Shown here piece by piece: positions 34,206-45,403 of a stretch of 64,000 nucleotides of DNA; within the stretch, counting starts at the first letter, position 1, and each line of letters opens with the position of its first letter. The stretch is from Bagarius yarrelli. Taxonomy: Eukaryota > Chordata > Actinopteri > Siluriformes > Sisoridae. A model generated the notes under the pieces. That model searched no databases and was not told where the DNA came from. It saw only the letters and a list, made by a program, of their open reading frames with translations. Made by a program: the position numbers and the translations under genes. Location: NCBI GenBank assembly GCA_005784505.1, contig VCAZ01000092.1:1139928-1203927 (forward strand), written 5' to 3'.

Positions 34206-34647
34206 CTATTAAAAAAAGAGGAAAAAAGTGTTTACTGTCGGTTTTTTAAAATAAATACGTACATAAAACAATGAGGCAGAATTTAACAGGGACATAAACT
34301 CTTAGGATTTAAATAAATCTGTGATTTCTTCTTTTATTTTTGTTTTAATTTTAGATGAAAACTACTATATGACTCCAAATATATAGTTCACCCTTTTCCA
34401 CTATTTCAGAGCAACTTCAGTAAAAGACTCCAAGTCCCAACAACCACCACAGACAAACATAGCAGACAGAAACTACAGCTCCCAAAACTTAAACTTGCTT
34501 CCATGCTGTTTCATTAAACTAGTGATTGAGCAGGTTTCCCTTTTAAATACACACAATTTCCTAAATATTTGTAACAAATATCTAACATATATTGCATTAT
34601 ATTATCTTTAATACACTTTATACTGACATATGGTTGCCACTAAGCGA

Positions 34648-34800
34648 AAATACACTATATGGACAAAAGTTATTAAATCCCTGTGTTTTTTAAACATTTT
34701 ATTCCAGATGTAGAAGCTTATAAAAACCTCCAGAACCACTGGAAAGGTTTTTCTTTGCATTGTGGCATGTAGTTGTGGGGATTTTTTCATATAGCCACAA
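34648..34800 (-). mobile_element. Tc1-type MITE end, unit B
   Basis: TACACTATATGGACAAAAGT starts the terminal repeat, followed by AACCTCCAGAACCACTGGAA and GTGGGGATTTT, the reverse of the family's right end. Same position as the fragment in unit A. Confidence 0.65.
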
Positions 34801-35347
34801 CACTATTGATAAAATCAGGGGCTAAAGAGGAAGTCTGAAGTTTTGCCGTGAGAGTTACAGTTTATTTAAACGGTGTTCAGTAAGGTTGACGTCAGGACAG
34901 TTTGCAGAGAATAAAAATGTTGTCATATATTGTATACTGCATAGAGTTTCCAATAAACATGTAAAACATCCATGCAACATTAAAAGTTAAGGTAATTAAT
35001 TTAGTTAGTTAAAAAAGGTTAGTGTTAGTGGTTAGTGTCTACGGTTTCAAAAATGTATTCAATTCCTGTTTCCTTGATTTAGTTGTCATCATATAGCACT
35101 CATGGAATTAACATATGATTGTGCAGGATTTTTTTTTAAATACAAAAATACAATTAAAAAATAATTACTGTTATTATTGTATGTTTTTGGTATTAGAGTA
35201 CCTACAGTTTTATTTTACTAATATCTATGTTTTATGTTATAAAATTCTATTCTATTCTTCTATTTTTAGTCACCACTTTAATTTTTCCTCAAAAAGACCA
35301 TTAGACAGCTGCAGCTGTACAGAACGCTGTCGCCAGCATTCGGACTT

Positions 35348-35511
35348 GTTGTCTGTTAGCTGAATTCGCTTGTCTGCAGTTACCACAGAGCTGACGTTCA
35401 GCCAAAGAAATGATAAAGAGGAGCCGGACGCAGAGCAGACGAGGCTTACAGTGCTGTTAAATTCCACCAGTTCTGTTTGACTCCGTACTATGGTAACACT
35501 GGAGACTGGAA
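35348..35511 (-). pseudogene. C2-type Ig exon remnant, copy B
   Basis: After a CTCCAG acceptor the phase-1 frame reads PVSSVTIVRSQTELVEFNST, VSLVCSASGSSLSFLWLNVS and SVVTADKRIQLTDNK. This has the first Ig cysteine (LVC) and the tryptophan (FLW) of a C2 domain. It then breaks into the LINE fragment before the second cysteine (the YxC block), so no disulfide-bonded fold can form. Copy A keeps a few more codons on that side (NSSLSITSVIRGDTG). Confidence 0.75.
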
Positions 35512-35547
35512 CTGGAGTTAAGACATAATAATAGGAGTTGAAGTTAA

Positions 35548-35862
35548 AATATCGATGAACTGTAATCAAAATCGAACAGTAATAACTGTGAGGTTTGGCC
35601 AGCTACAGAACCTGTATCAGTGTGTAGAGTGAGAGTATATGATCCAGTATCATTCTCCAACAGGTTCCTGAGCTCCAGAGCTAATGTGCTGGAGTCCATG
35701 CTCGCTCTGTCTGTGTACGGTGGTTGAACATTAACTCCACTTGGTGGTCCAAGAAGAATAGTTGTTGTATTAACTGTCCACCTGATGAAGTGGTCACTAC
35801 CTTCTTCCCAACAGCTATATACATACTGACACGTAATACCAGCTCCTGACCAAAGCATACTC
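35548..35862 (-). pseudogene. V-type Ig domain exon, copy B (frameshifted)
   Basis: It starts GVCFGQELVLRVSMYIAVGK after a CACAG acceptor, as in A. A deletion near 35793-35800, relative to the A segment that encodes TRIPSPPHN, shifts the frame; the second half (WTVNTTTILLGPPSGVNV, LRNLLENDTGSYTL) is open in another frame. The 3' end differs from A after SVAGQT and has no recognisable GT donor. Confidence 0.75.
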
Positions 35863-36684
35863 CTGTGTGATAAAATAAATATGCTAGGTCACCAAGTGAT
35901 TGTTTAAGTTGGACGTACAAAAATAAATGACTAAAAATATAACACTAAATGTCGTCTCAATGTACTAAAATATGCTTAATATGTTTTGGTTATTATCAGC
36001 CAAAATATCCCGGAAGGAAGTAATTTCAATTACCTGTTTTAAAACAACATTTATTAAACATTCGAAATCAATATTCCTAATCTTCCTCAACAACATTAAA
36101 ATGAAGTATATGGACGTCATCACATGACATCAACGGCACAAAGTTTTCTTCTCTGAAGTCTTATTTTTTCCCCCAATCTTACTCAACTACGACCTGCCGC
36201 ACCTGCAACCTCCTGGAAAACTCTAGCAACTATCTAACTATCTAGCAAAAGTAAATGAAATCTTTACCATGTAATTGTTCAAAAACAACATCAGGCTGTT
36301 ATTTTTTAAATAATGTTGCAACCATGCTGCGGTATGTGACTACTTTCTGAAATGGCTTTTGTTGCTCAGGCTAAAATACCACTTAGCTACCGCTAAGTTA
36401 AGATAGTATCTCAATACCGCATGGTATATACATATATGTCGCATTTTTAATCAGACTTTCCCTTGTTTGTGCAGTAATTTAACTTTTGCTGGACATGCCA
36501 AGAAAATTTTTTGGGTGCAGTCGTAAAATCTATAGCTTTTGTCTTGTCTCAGACTGGCCTTGCTTAGTCATTAAATCATAAAAAACTATGCACTATAAAA
36601 ACCTTAGTGAATAAGTAGCGATTGATTACCTCCGCATCTCTGTTTCAAAACTAATCCTTACTAAGTAATCTTAACATGATTCTG

Positions 36685-36960
36685 CTGTTGCAGTTGATGA
36701 AATACAAATGGAGTTGGCAGAGGGGATAGTGAAGATTTACCTGCTGTGGAACCAAGACGGGTCAAGTGACATACCTATTGATAGGTATGGTGATTGAGGG
36801 TGTTATTGTCCTCAGCAGTCTTGAGGATCTTAACAGAGACTGCCGCTATATGTTGGAACCTACCTATGCCTTCAAACCTACCTATACCTACCTATGGTTT
36901 TTCAAAAAGTGTTTCTGGAGCTGGATCCTGGAAACCTTACAACAGAGGTTCAGAGACTGA
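36685..36960 (+). pseudogene. Fragment of a multicopy teleost gene (SAMD3-like C-terminal exon)
   Basis: After a TGTTGCAG acceptor the plus-strand frames give EIQMELAEGIVKIYLLWNQD, then GMVIEGVIVLSSLEDL, then LPMVFQKVFLELDPG with NLTTEVQRLTNYL. From memory this resembles the C-terminal end of SAMD3-like and related uncharacterised fish proteins (GV.VEG..VL.DL...YALN..YP...RYTFE..QK....). Three frames are needed, so it is dead. It lies in the leader-V intron of copy B, opposite strand. Family assignment is tentative. Confidence 0.4.
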
Positions 36961-37512
36961 CGAATTACCTGCATTGTAATAGTTGCTGACTGCTGTTTGG
37001 TAAAATACTGTGCTTATGTGTCATACTGTGTTAATCTGTTATTGGCAAGTATTCCTGTTTTGAATGTTATCTGATGTATTTGTGCCCATAAACACTGACA
37101 CGTCTATTTATAACAGACTAGCATTTTGGACCTGTTTTATTGCTGTTGTACCTTGTATTTTAGCCAAATGCCGAAATACATCTTACAGTCAACATTTTAA
37201 TGATTAAAATAAATCAAGCTGAAAGTAAGATAGAAGAAATACTTAAATGTTTCTTGATATTTTTATTTAATTTAAGATTTTCATTATTGCCAAACAGCCT
37301 CTAATTACTCAATTATTTTTAAAGAGTGTAAAGTAAAAGGCTTATTGTTGTTGATAAATTTCATGAGCTGTTTGAAAAGACATTTTGACACTGGCATTTC
37401 AACTAAGACCAAACAAGATTGTTGTTAAATATTGATTAAAAAGTTTACATTAAAATCACTGTGTGGACAGTTGCTTAATGTATATTGTATTATTATTATT
37501 ATTTTTTTTTAT

Positions 37513-37748
37513 TCAATTCATTGTCATTGTGCAAGGTACATGTACAGAGCCAATGAAATGCATTTTTCACATATCCCATCTTGGTAGGTTGGGGGTCAGG
37601 GCACAGGGTCCCCTGGAGCAGGAAGGGTTAGGGGTCTTGCTCAAGGACCCAACGGTGGTTGACTTGCCGGAGGTGGGGCTTGAGCCCAGGTGTTTCTGGT
37701 CTTCAGATTAACAACTCAGCACCTCAACCATTTGAGCCACCCTGCCCC
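37513..37748 (-). mobile_element. SINE, second family, reverse orientation
   Basis: Nearly the same as 15886-16132, with AATTCATTGTCATTGTGCAA at one end and TGGCTCAAATGGTTGAGGTG on the reverse strand at the head. It is in the leader-V intron of copy B and is not seen at the matching place in copy C. Confidence 0.75.
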
Positions 37749-38174
37749 CTATTTTTGTTTTGTATTCAGTAAACTACTCAATGATGAAAAGTAACTTTTT
37801 AAATTTGTTTATTATTATTTATTTAAAATATCTAAATAAGTAAATTAAGTTTCAATCCACTAAGAATTAAAATAAATCTACATACATTTTTAATTATACC
37901 TACTCATTTTGTGATTTAGACTAACAGTTATGACCGCGCTGACTTCAATATATTAATTAAATACACTAAATTTTTTTTGTCATTGTACTAAAAGTGGCTT
38001 TTTAGAGGAACTTAATTTTTTTTACCTGCATTTATTCATTTTATTTAATGGAGTAAAGTAATTTCACCATTTTTTTAGGTGTAAAAAAGTTTAATCAGAA
38101 AAATGAGTACAGTTTAGTTTAGTTTAAGTTTTTAGAGCATAGATTTTAGATAAACTAGAAAAAATTAAATAAAT

Positions 38175-38370
38175 TAGAAGTCTAAGGTGTTGAACTGTTA
38201 ATTGGAGGACCGGGGTTTACTTCCCAGCATCGTCAAGAAACCACTGCTGGGCCCCTAAGCAAGGCCTTTAACCCCCAATTGCTCAGATGTGGAGGGAGGG
38301 AGAAGAAGGGAGATGAATGTTAGTCGCTTTGGATAAGGAAGTCTGCCAAATGCTATAATGTAATTATATT
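38175..38370 (+). mobile_element. tRNA-derived SINE, first family, unit B
   Basis: GGTGTTGAACTGTTAATTGG, GGTTTACTTCCCAGC, CCACTGCTGGGCCCC and GTCTGCCAAATGCTATAATG. Unit C has the same insertion at 54342-54527 with matching flanks (GGTTACAACAGTGTGACTAT), so it predates the B/C split. Confidence 0.75.
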
Positions 38371-38674
38371 TGTGTATGTGTATGTTTATTTGCACAGGTT
38401 ACAACAGTGTGACTATAGGCATATAGCACATATTTCCTGTGATGTGTAGCTGTTTTTAATAAAATGTTAAGACTCTAATGTCTAATAAGTGTTGTTTTTT
38501 TTTTTATGAATTATTTCTACCTGGAATTTGCAAGCGGGTTATAGTAACACTGTAGATGCTGACTTATCTAGCAGACCACATGATAACTTTAAGGTCCAAT
38601 AACCAGACAAACACTAACCCAAAATGCATAAAGTGTATGTGAGAGAGAGAGAGAAAAAGAGGTTATAAAAGACT

Positions 38675-38724
38675 TACCTGGAAATGTCAGAAGAAGTAGA
38701 CTGCAGAACACAGCATGTGAATCC
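38675..38724 (-). CDS. Signal-peptide exon, copy B
   Basis: ATG followed by DSHAVFCSLLLLTFP and a GTAAGT donor in phase 1, homologous to the copy A leader. A TTATAAAGGC box lies about 85 bases upstream. A donor of consensus quality supports it as a real exon of a formerly active gene. Confidence 0.7.
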
Positions 38725-38805
38725 ATCAGGAGAAATCTCTATCTAATCATTAAACATGTCTAGTGAGAGATACAGTATTAGTGGCGACCTGAAATAAACA
38801 GGTTC

Positions 38806-38821
38806 TGCCTTTATAACATCA
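38806..38821 (-). promoter_or_regulatory. TATA-like box, copy B
   Basis: GTTATAAAGGCAGAAC on the minus strand, about 85 bases upstream of the leader ATG. It matches the box at 26157-26170 of copy A. Confidence 0.45.
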
Positions 38822-39084
38822 TTGCCATGTGACGATTTTCAAAGTCTTTGGCCTTAAAAAAAAAAAAAGTTTATGCCAAATTTCTTCAGATGTTATAACA
38901 ATGTAAATCTTAGTAACCTATAAGTAATATTTAAAATGTTACTTTTAAAGGTCAATAATAAATTCTCTCACATCAGATGCTTCTGCTACTTTTTCATTTT
39001 TGGTACATAAAAACATTTTTAAATTGTGTGGTTCTTTGTTTGTTTGTAAGCCTGGCACCTACTGGCACCTACTGGCCAAAGACA

Positions 39085-39090
<6 letters not shown>

Positions 39091-39134
<44 letters not shown>

Positions 39135-39148
39135 ACACACACACACAC
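39091..39148. repeat. (CA)n microsatellite, unit B
   Basis: About 28 CA units with one interruption. The paralogous site in unit C (54751-54762) has only six, an example of length change since duplication. Confidence 0.9.
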
Positions 39149-39350
39149 CATATCACTGTTGTAAACTGGTAATGTTCTTGAAAATACAAGGATGTAATGT
39201 GTATATTTAACGTATACACGGTAATTAAAACTTAATCTTTAACTCTATTTTTGTGATAAAAAAAAATATAGCAGTAGTGTGTTTCTGGTAATTAAAACAT
39301 TTTTTTCACTGGGTATCTTTCTTATGACAGATTAAAAATAACCCTACATT

Positions 39351-39769
39351 TGTCACGGTAACACCAGGTTTCACAGCCAATCCACTAACTAATTAATCAC
39401 TTTCACCTGTTCAGCATCAGCACTCACTCTCACTCCCTTCTATTTAAGAGCACTCTGTGCACTAATCACTGTCTGGTCTCACACGAGCACACTAGACTAA
39501 CCTCTGTTCTAGAAACGAGACGCTCCACGCTACGAGCTACACGCTAATCGCTACCCACCTCTTGGGTAGCTCTTTTACGTTCTGTAAACATCTCAAAGCT
39601 GGTTCCGGCGTCTCTTCCTGTGGTTTCCGAAGCCATCCAGGGCTCTCTGTCCCTAAGCTGGTTCCCAGCGTGCTTTCTGTGGTTCTCTTAGACACTTCAC
39701 GTTTCCGGGAGCTCTGAGTAGACGTTTTAATAAACGCACCTGTTGTGTCTGTCTGGTGTGTCGTAATAG
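39351..39769 (+). repeat. Gypsy 5' LTR
   Basis: About 420 bp, TGTCACGG to about GTGTCGTAATA. TATTTAAGAGCACTC looks like its TATA region and AATAAACGCACC its polyadenylation region. The exact right border is uncertain because the 3' copy is shortened. Confidence 0.75.
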
Positions 39770-39779
39770 AAGACCAGAC

Positions 39780-41111
39780 TTACATGAACCAAGCGGGTGA
39801 TGATCCCTTACAGGAATTGGTGAAGACGCTACGCCGATGTTTACAACCTGCGCCTCTGAGCGTGACAGATCCTCCATCCAGAGGACAGGTCACTGTGGAA
39901 CCAGGACGGACTCGTTGTGCAAACTTTCAATGCGTTTCAAGGAAGCGTTCGGTAGGAAGTTCACAGCGGCTTCTCTTTTGGAAAGGACCTCTACTGCCTG
40001 CAGCAAGGTGATCTCACAATACAGGATTAAACGCTCCGTTACACACTAGGTCGCGACCTTTCGGCTGCAGTTCGCACCGTTTGAGGATTTAATGGGGCTA
40101 AAGCGATTCATCCAGTTGGCTATTCAAGTGGCAGATAGGGTCATGGTGTGTAGCAAGAAAGAACCCACAAGCGCCGCTACCTACTTCGTCTTTTCCATGC
40201 GCTCACGTGGACCCTCACCACGGTACCCCTGAAGCAAATGCAGAGTGCCGGTGACGACTAGCTTGGGGATTACTTCTGTACTGCGGGCAACTGGGTCACC
40301 CCATCCGAACCTGTCCCTCACACCCAGCACGATTACTGGTGAGTTCCCCTTTTCCTCCAAGTACAAATGCAGGTCCTCCGACTATCGCGGTGTAGCTCAA
40401 TACCGGTTCCCACTGTGTTCTCAAATCTAAACCTTCTTGATTATGGGTCTGCGGGCAATTTTATCACTCAGGACCTCTGCCACCGACTCGGCCTCCCTCG
40501 AAGATCAACGCCAACACAGACCCCCAGTCCATCTCGAAGGGTCCGATTGGCAGAGGCAGGATAAAGTACAGTTTCAACCACCAAAGTTGTGCTGAAAAGA
40601 CCGTGGCTGATGCATCATGACCCCATGATCACCTGAGCCACAGGGTAGATACGAAGTTGGGGTGCAGACTGCTTTTACCCGGTGCTTTCCATCCTTACCC
40701 CTTGTACCTCCAGGGCTACCAGCCTTACCCCTTAGAGCCACATCTATAGAAAGCCCAGTGAAACAGCAATCAGTGCGGGTGCCCGAACAATACCAGGTAT
40801 TCCAGGATGTGTTCTGCACGAAGCAAGCCCTGAGCAAGCCACAGTCCTGCCTCCACACAGGCTGTGGGACTGCACCATTGAGCTTGTCTCCAATAAACCC
40901 TTCCAAAGGGAAAGGTTTCTCTGCTTTACCTTCCTGAACAAAAGGCCATAGAAAAGTACATTACAGAGGCCCTAGACCAGGGTTATATCTGGCTATACAG
41001 TTTCTATGCTGCGTCCAGCTTCTTTTTTGGTACCAAGAAGGATGGGGGGCTGAGGCCCTGTATTGACTACTGTCCCCTTAACCGAATCATGATAAAGTAC
41101 CACTACCACTC
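39780..41111 (+). pseudogene. Gypsy gag/protease and 5' reverse transcriptase remnants
   Basis: Near 39781 the frame starts MNQAGDDPLQELVKTLRRCL, a gag-like N terminus. At 40425-40560 NLNLLDYGSAGNFITQDLCH resembles the retroviral-type protease, with the active-site DSG/DTG changed to DYG. At 40930-41105 IEKYITEALDQGY-like, FFGTKKDGGLRPCIDY and PLNRIMIKYHY open the reverse transcriptase. Frames change repeatedly and stops are present. Confidence 0.75.
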
Positions 41112-43062
41112 ACGCTTTAAAACCGGACCTTTTGAATGATTCTGATGAACAATTAACCGCATCAGATCAGAACTTAGAAAATTTCACTCCTCTGGAAGAG
41201 AAAAACCTAATCGCACTCATCTCTTCCACAAAACCGTCAACTTGTGTGTTAGATCCTATACCAACACACTTTCTTAAACAAATTGTACCGGCAGTATCAG
41301 AACCCCTGTTGAAAATAGTTAACTCTTCTCTCAGCACTGGGTATGTTCCTAAATCTTTTAAATTAGCAGTGATTAAACCTTTAATTAAGAAACCTGACCT
41401 TGACCAAAATGAGCTGTCAAACTACAGACCGATATCTAACCTTCCGTTTGTCTCCAAAATCCTAGAGAAGGTAGTAGCGCAGCAGCTATGTTCATATTTA
41501 CAAAGAAATAACATACACGAACTTTATCAATCAGGATTCAGGCCTCACCACAGCACAGAGACAGCACTGGTCAAAGTAGCTAATGACCTCTTACTGGCAT
41601 CCGACCAAGGTTGTGTCTCATTGCTTATATTACTTGACCTTAGTGCGGCCTTCGACACTATAGATCACGATATTCTTCTTCACAGATTAGAAAAATCAGT
41701 AGGAATTAAAGGTACAGCTCTTGCGTGGCTCAGGTCCTATTTAACCGATCGTTATCAGTTTGTAGATTTAAATGATGATTATTCTGCGTGCTCCCTTGTA
41801 AAGTATGGTGTTCCACAGGGCTCGGTTTTAGGCCCACTTCTTTTCTCTCTTTACATGCTGCCTCTGGGAAACATAATCCGTAAGCATGATATCAGTTTCC
41901 ACTGTTACGCTGATGACACACAGTTATACGTCTCATCAAGGCCTGATGCGAAAGGCCAGTTTAATAATATTGAGCAATGTGTGAAGGAAGTAAGAGATTG
42001 GATGTTAATGCAATTTCCTCTTGCTTAACGCTGACAAGACGGAGGTTCTGGTTCTAGGACCACAGGTAGCTAAAAGTAAGCTTGCTGATCACACCTTAAC
42101 CCTAGACAGTCTTTCTGTTTCACCGAGTGCAACAGTAAAAGATCTGGGTGTGATTTTAGACTCCAATCTCTCATTTGAAGCCCATGTCGACAATATTAGC
42201 AGGATAGCGTTTTATCATCTCAGAAATATCGCTAAAATAAGAAATATCTTGTCACTTACTGATGCCGAAAAATTAGTTCATGCGTTTATCACATCCAGGC
42301 TGGATTACTGTAACGCTTTACTGTCTGGATGTTCAACTAGGTGCATTAATAAACTTCAGTTAGTCCAGAACGCAGCAGCGAGAGTCCTTACTAAAACTAA
42401 AAGATACGATACGAGCACATCACGCCAGTCCTATCCACACTGCATTGGCTCCCAGTGAGACACCGCATCGATTTTAAAATACTACTTTTAACGTACAAAG
42501 CTCTAAATGGTCTCGCACCGCAGTACTTAAGCGAACTTCTAGTGTCTTACGTTCCGCCACGCCTACTTCGATCAAAGGATGCAGGCTGCCTGTCAGTACC
42601 GCGTATTATAAAAACTACAGCAGGGGGCAGAGCCTTTTCTTACAGAGCCCCAATGCTATGGAATAACCTTCCTATGTATGTTCGGGAATCAGACACAGTC
42701 TCAGTGTTTAAGTCCAGGTTAAAAACATACTTATTTAATCAAGCCTTTTGTATTTGATTCCCCTTAGATAAAGGAGCAGATCTGGGGGACTCATGGGTGT
42801 TGAGTATTAAGGTGATCTGGTATGTTTAGATGCTGTCTTCCCCTCTCTTATTGATCACGGTGTTGATGATGAGAGCGGCTGGTTGCTTAACATATCAGGG
42901 AGCCCTCATGTCTGTGTTTCCCTCTGGTTCTCCTTTTAGTTATGCTGACCTAGTTAGTCTTGCCGGAGTCCATCCTTGCACTCTACATTATTCATTTAAT
43001 CAATCCAAACCTTGTGATTACATTGTCACTTAACTGTTTTCCTTCTTTTTGCCTTCCTTTCC

Positions 43063-43135
<73 letters not shown>

Positions 43136-43588
43136 ACTGTTGAGTTACATACGCCACAACGGAGCTGCCGGTGATCCAGTCCCCACCTCCGACCCGTCCT
43201 GTGGGTCCCCTTCCCTGTGACCTGCCCAGCGGATGTTACATCACCGGGCGATCTAGGACGACCCACTTCGCCATAAAGACGCTCCGGCTGCTTGCTAAGG
43301 ACTGATGATTATAGTTGTTTACACACACACGATGTAACCTCATGATCCCTGCTACCTGTTTTCACCCAAATGAGGATGGGTTCCCTGTTGAGTCTGGTTC
43401 CTCTCAAGGTTTCTTCCTATCTCATCTCAGGGAGTTTTTCCTTGCCACCGTCGCCCCGGCTTGCTCATCAGGGACAAACTGATTTATGTTTAATTCTGTT
43501 TTATAATTTCTTCAATTGTAAAGCTGCTTTGTGACAATCACCATTGTAAAAAGCGCTATACAAATAAAACTGAATTGAATTGAATTGA
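41112..43588 (+). mobile_element. L2-type LINE, 5' truncated, copy 2, nested in gypsy
   Basis: It interrupts the gypsy frame between ...IMIKYHY and YPLTLVPAALEQL. It ends ACTGAATTGAATTGAATTGA with a GAATT tail. It has a longer 5' part than the copy at 29.9 kb and the same 3' UTR, including a (TC)n tract at 43062-43131. Confidence 0.92.
41132..42757 (+). pseudogene. L2 reverse transcriptase, three frames
   Basis: 41132-42028 gives 298 residues with SSTKPSTCVLDPIPTHFLK (linker), SNYRPISNLPFVSKILEKVV, LDLSAAFDTIDHDILLHRL (first catalytic Asp), YGVPQGSVLGPLLFSLYML and CYADDTQLYVSS (YADD). A frameshift near 42010-42025 moves to DKTEVLVLGPQVAKSKL and onward to 42458. A second shift near 42440 leads to HRIDFKILLLTYKALNGLAP and LWNNLPMYVRESDTVSVFKS, ending at TGA 42755. 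All reverse transcriptase motifs are legible. The endonuclease half is missing by 5' truncation. Confidence 0.9.
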
Positions 43589-43589
43589 A

Positions 43590-44110
43590 CTATCCCCTTA
43601 CTCTTGTCCCAGCGGCACTAGAACAACTTCGCGGAGCCCGCTTATTTACCAAGCTTGAAATGCCTATAACAGAAGGGGGACAAGTAGAAGACTGCATTTG
43701 TTACCACAAATGGACATTACGAGTATCGAGTCATGCCCTATGGTCTTGCTACTCTCTGTTTTCCAGGGTAATGCCCCCTCTGTTTTCCAGGGTTTTATGA
43801 ATGAGGTGGTTTTTTAGGAGTATATCAATCGCTTCGTCCTAGTCTATATCGACGAGATTTTAATGTACTCTCAGGACGAGACCGAGCACCACAGGCACGT
43901 CTTTCAGGTTCTCTGTAAGCTCCGTAAACACAACCTGTATCTAAAGCCAGAGAAATGTGAGTTTCACAGGACTTCCATTTAGTTCTTGGGATATAACATC
44001 AACACTCACAGCATTAGCATGGACAAGAGGAATGTGGAAATCATCTTGAAGTGGCCAGTGCCTACCACTCTCAAAGAACTACAGCATTTTCTGGGGTTTT
44101 CCAACTACTA
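43590..44110 (+). pseudogene. Gypsy reverse transcriptase, 3' part
   Basis: YPLTLVPAALEQLRGARLFT continues the frame cut by L2. Then HEYRVMPYGL-like sequence, RFVLVYIDEILMYSQDETEH (catalytic box YIDD changed to YIDE), RKHNLYLKPEKCEFH and FLGYNINTHSISMDKRNVEI, ending LKELQHFLGFSNYY. Several stops and shifts separate the pieces. Confidence 0.85.
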
Positions 44111-44174
44111 CGCTGGTACATTAGAGGATGTGAATTGTGTGCTATGGCCAGGATACCCCGTCAACTCCTGGCGG

Positions 44175-45240
44175 GGAAGTTGTTTTCACTACCCACTACT
44201 CAACCTCCGTGTTTACACTTGGGGTCGACTTTATCACAGACCTGTTTCCTTCGAGAGGAAACACCTGCATTCTGATCACAGTGGATCGGTTTTCCAAGGC
44301 TTGTTGACTGGTCCCACTCAAGGCATTACCAACAGCTACAGAGACAGCCAAGGCATTGTTTCAACATGTTCTCCAGACCTTTGGCCTACCAGAGGACATA
44401 ATTTCAGATCGAGGACCCCAATTCATGGGTCTATCGACAGGATATCATCCCCAATAAAATGGACAAACGGAAAGAAGGTGCAGGAAATAAGTTGATTCCT
44501 CCGCACCTTCTGTCACAGCAACCAGAACTTCTGGGATCAGTTCCTCGTTTAAGAGGAATATGCCCAGACAATCTGCGACAGGATTAACTCCCTTCCAGTG
44601 TGTTCTCGGCTACCAACCATTGCTCTTTCCCTGGAATGGGAAACTATCCCTCCGTTAACCACTGGTTCCAGGAGAGTAAAGGGGTTTGGCACATCAACGC
44701 CTCCACCAGGCCATCAGATGCCAAAGGATCAAGGCGGACCGCAGGAGAAACCCTACTCCAAACTACCAGCCCGGACAGAAAGTTTGGCTATCCACCTGCT
44801 ACATAAGTTGCATCTCCCATGCAAGAAGCTGAGTCCCATATACATTCCCCTTCCCCTTTGTCAGACAAGTAAACCCCCATCACCTACAGACTACAACTCC
44901 CATCGCTCTACAAAATCCTTCCCACTTTCCACGTTTTTATCCATAAGCCCTATCACTCAACTCTTTTTTCTGTCTCCACAGAACCTGACAACGCCAAGAA
45001 ACCCTCTTTCACGCTGGTATTGGAGGATGGCTTTGTCTACATAGTTTGGGGGATCCTGGACTCTTGGCATTGTGGTGGGCGGTTGGAGTATTTGGTGGAT
45101 TGGGAGGGTTACAGCCCAGAGGAAAGGTCCTGGGTTTCCAGAAAGGACATCCTCGATCCCCAATTACGCAGGTAGTTCTACACAACCCAGAGCGCCCCGC
45201 CGTGGCACCGGGGGCCGAGGCCCTCAGGAGCAAGCCATAG
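44175..45240 (+). pseudogene. Gypsy integrase and chromodomain-like remnants
   Basis: The integrase core is legible as GVDFITDLFPS-like, CILITVDRFSKACLL, LPEDIISDRGPQFMG and STGYHPQ with NGQTER, the usual gypsy order (D...D...E region). The C-terminal end has TPFQCVLGYQPLLFPW and, near 45060-45180, the VLEDGFVY / YLVDWEGY-type chromodomain pattern out of frame. The RNase H region between reverse transcriptase and integrase is missing, so this is an internally deleted copy. Confidence 0.8.
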
Positions 45241-45252
45241 AGAGGGGGGTTC

Positions 45253-45403
45253 TGTCACGGTAACACCAGGTTTCACAGCCAAACCATGCACTAATCACTT
45301 CCACTTTTCTAGCATTCCCCTTCTATTTAAGAGCACTCCGCGCACTCTATCGCTGTCTGGTCTAAATGCACGCGTTTGTCACCCTAGCCTGTTGTGTCAA
45401 TAC
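45253..45403 (+). repeat. Gypsy 3' LTR, shortened
   Basis: It starts TGTCACGGTAACACCAGGTT and has TATTTAAGAGCACTCCGCGC. It lacks most of the middle of the 5' LTR and ends near CCTGTTGTGTCAATACA. Only about 150 bp against about 420 bp. Confidence 0.8.

Larger units (their letters stand above)
32825..38724 (-). pseudogene. CEACAM/SLAM-like immunoglobulin receptor gene, copy B
   Basis: Minus-strand exons: leader 38675-38724, V-type 35548-35862 (frameshifted), C2-type remnant 35348-35511, transmembrane 34082-34205, cytoplasmic 33773-33816 (44 nt), 33224-33246 (23 nt) and 32882-32983 or, read through, to a TAA at 32825-32827. The four distal exons are intact and their phases agree, giving KVKEMPCSNSEKNNQTQSG, AAHNTDEE and DSNYENMVRF. 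The proximal part is broken: a deletion shifts the V frame, the V exon lacks a normal donor, and the C2 exon is truncated. The leader-V intron is 2.8 kb, against 153 bp in copy A, through SINE and other insertions. Confidence 0.75.
39351..45403 (+). mobile_element. Ty3/gypsy LTR retrotransposon, degenerate, with nested L2
   Basis: The 5' LTR starts TGTCACGGTAACACCAGGTT and the 3' LTR repeats it at 45253, preceded by a purine tract AGAGAGGGGGG. The internal part, plus strand, holds gag-, protease-, reverse transcriptase- and integrase-like pieces in gypsy order, all broken. An L2 at 41112-43588 splits the reverse transcriptase. The empty site in unit C reads ACCATACATTAAGTTTACAA near 54922-54941. 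Confidence 0.88.

Noticed and set aside
39745..40430. Several overlapping short ORFs considered as host genes
   Set aside because: They lie between gypsy LTR and protease sequence and are gag-region remnants or antisense shadows.
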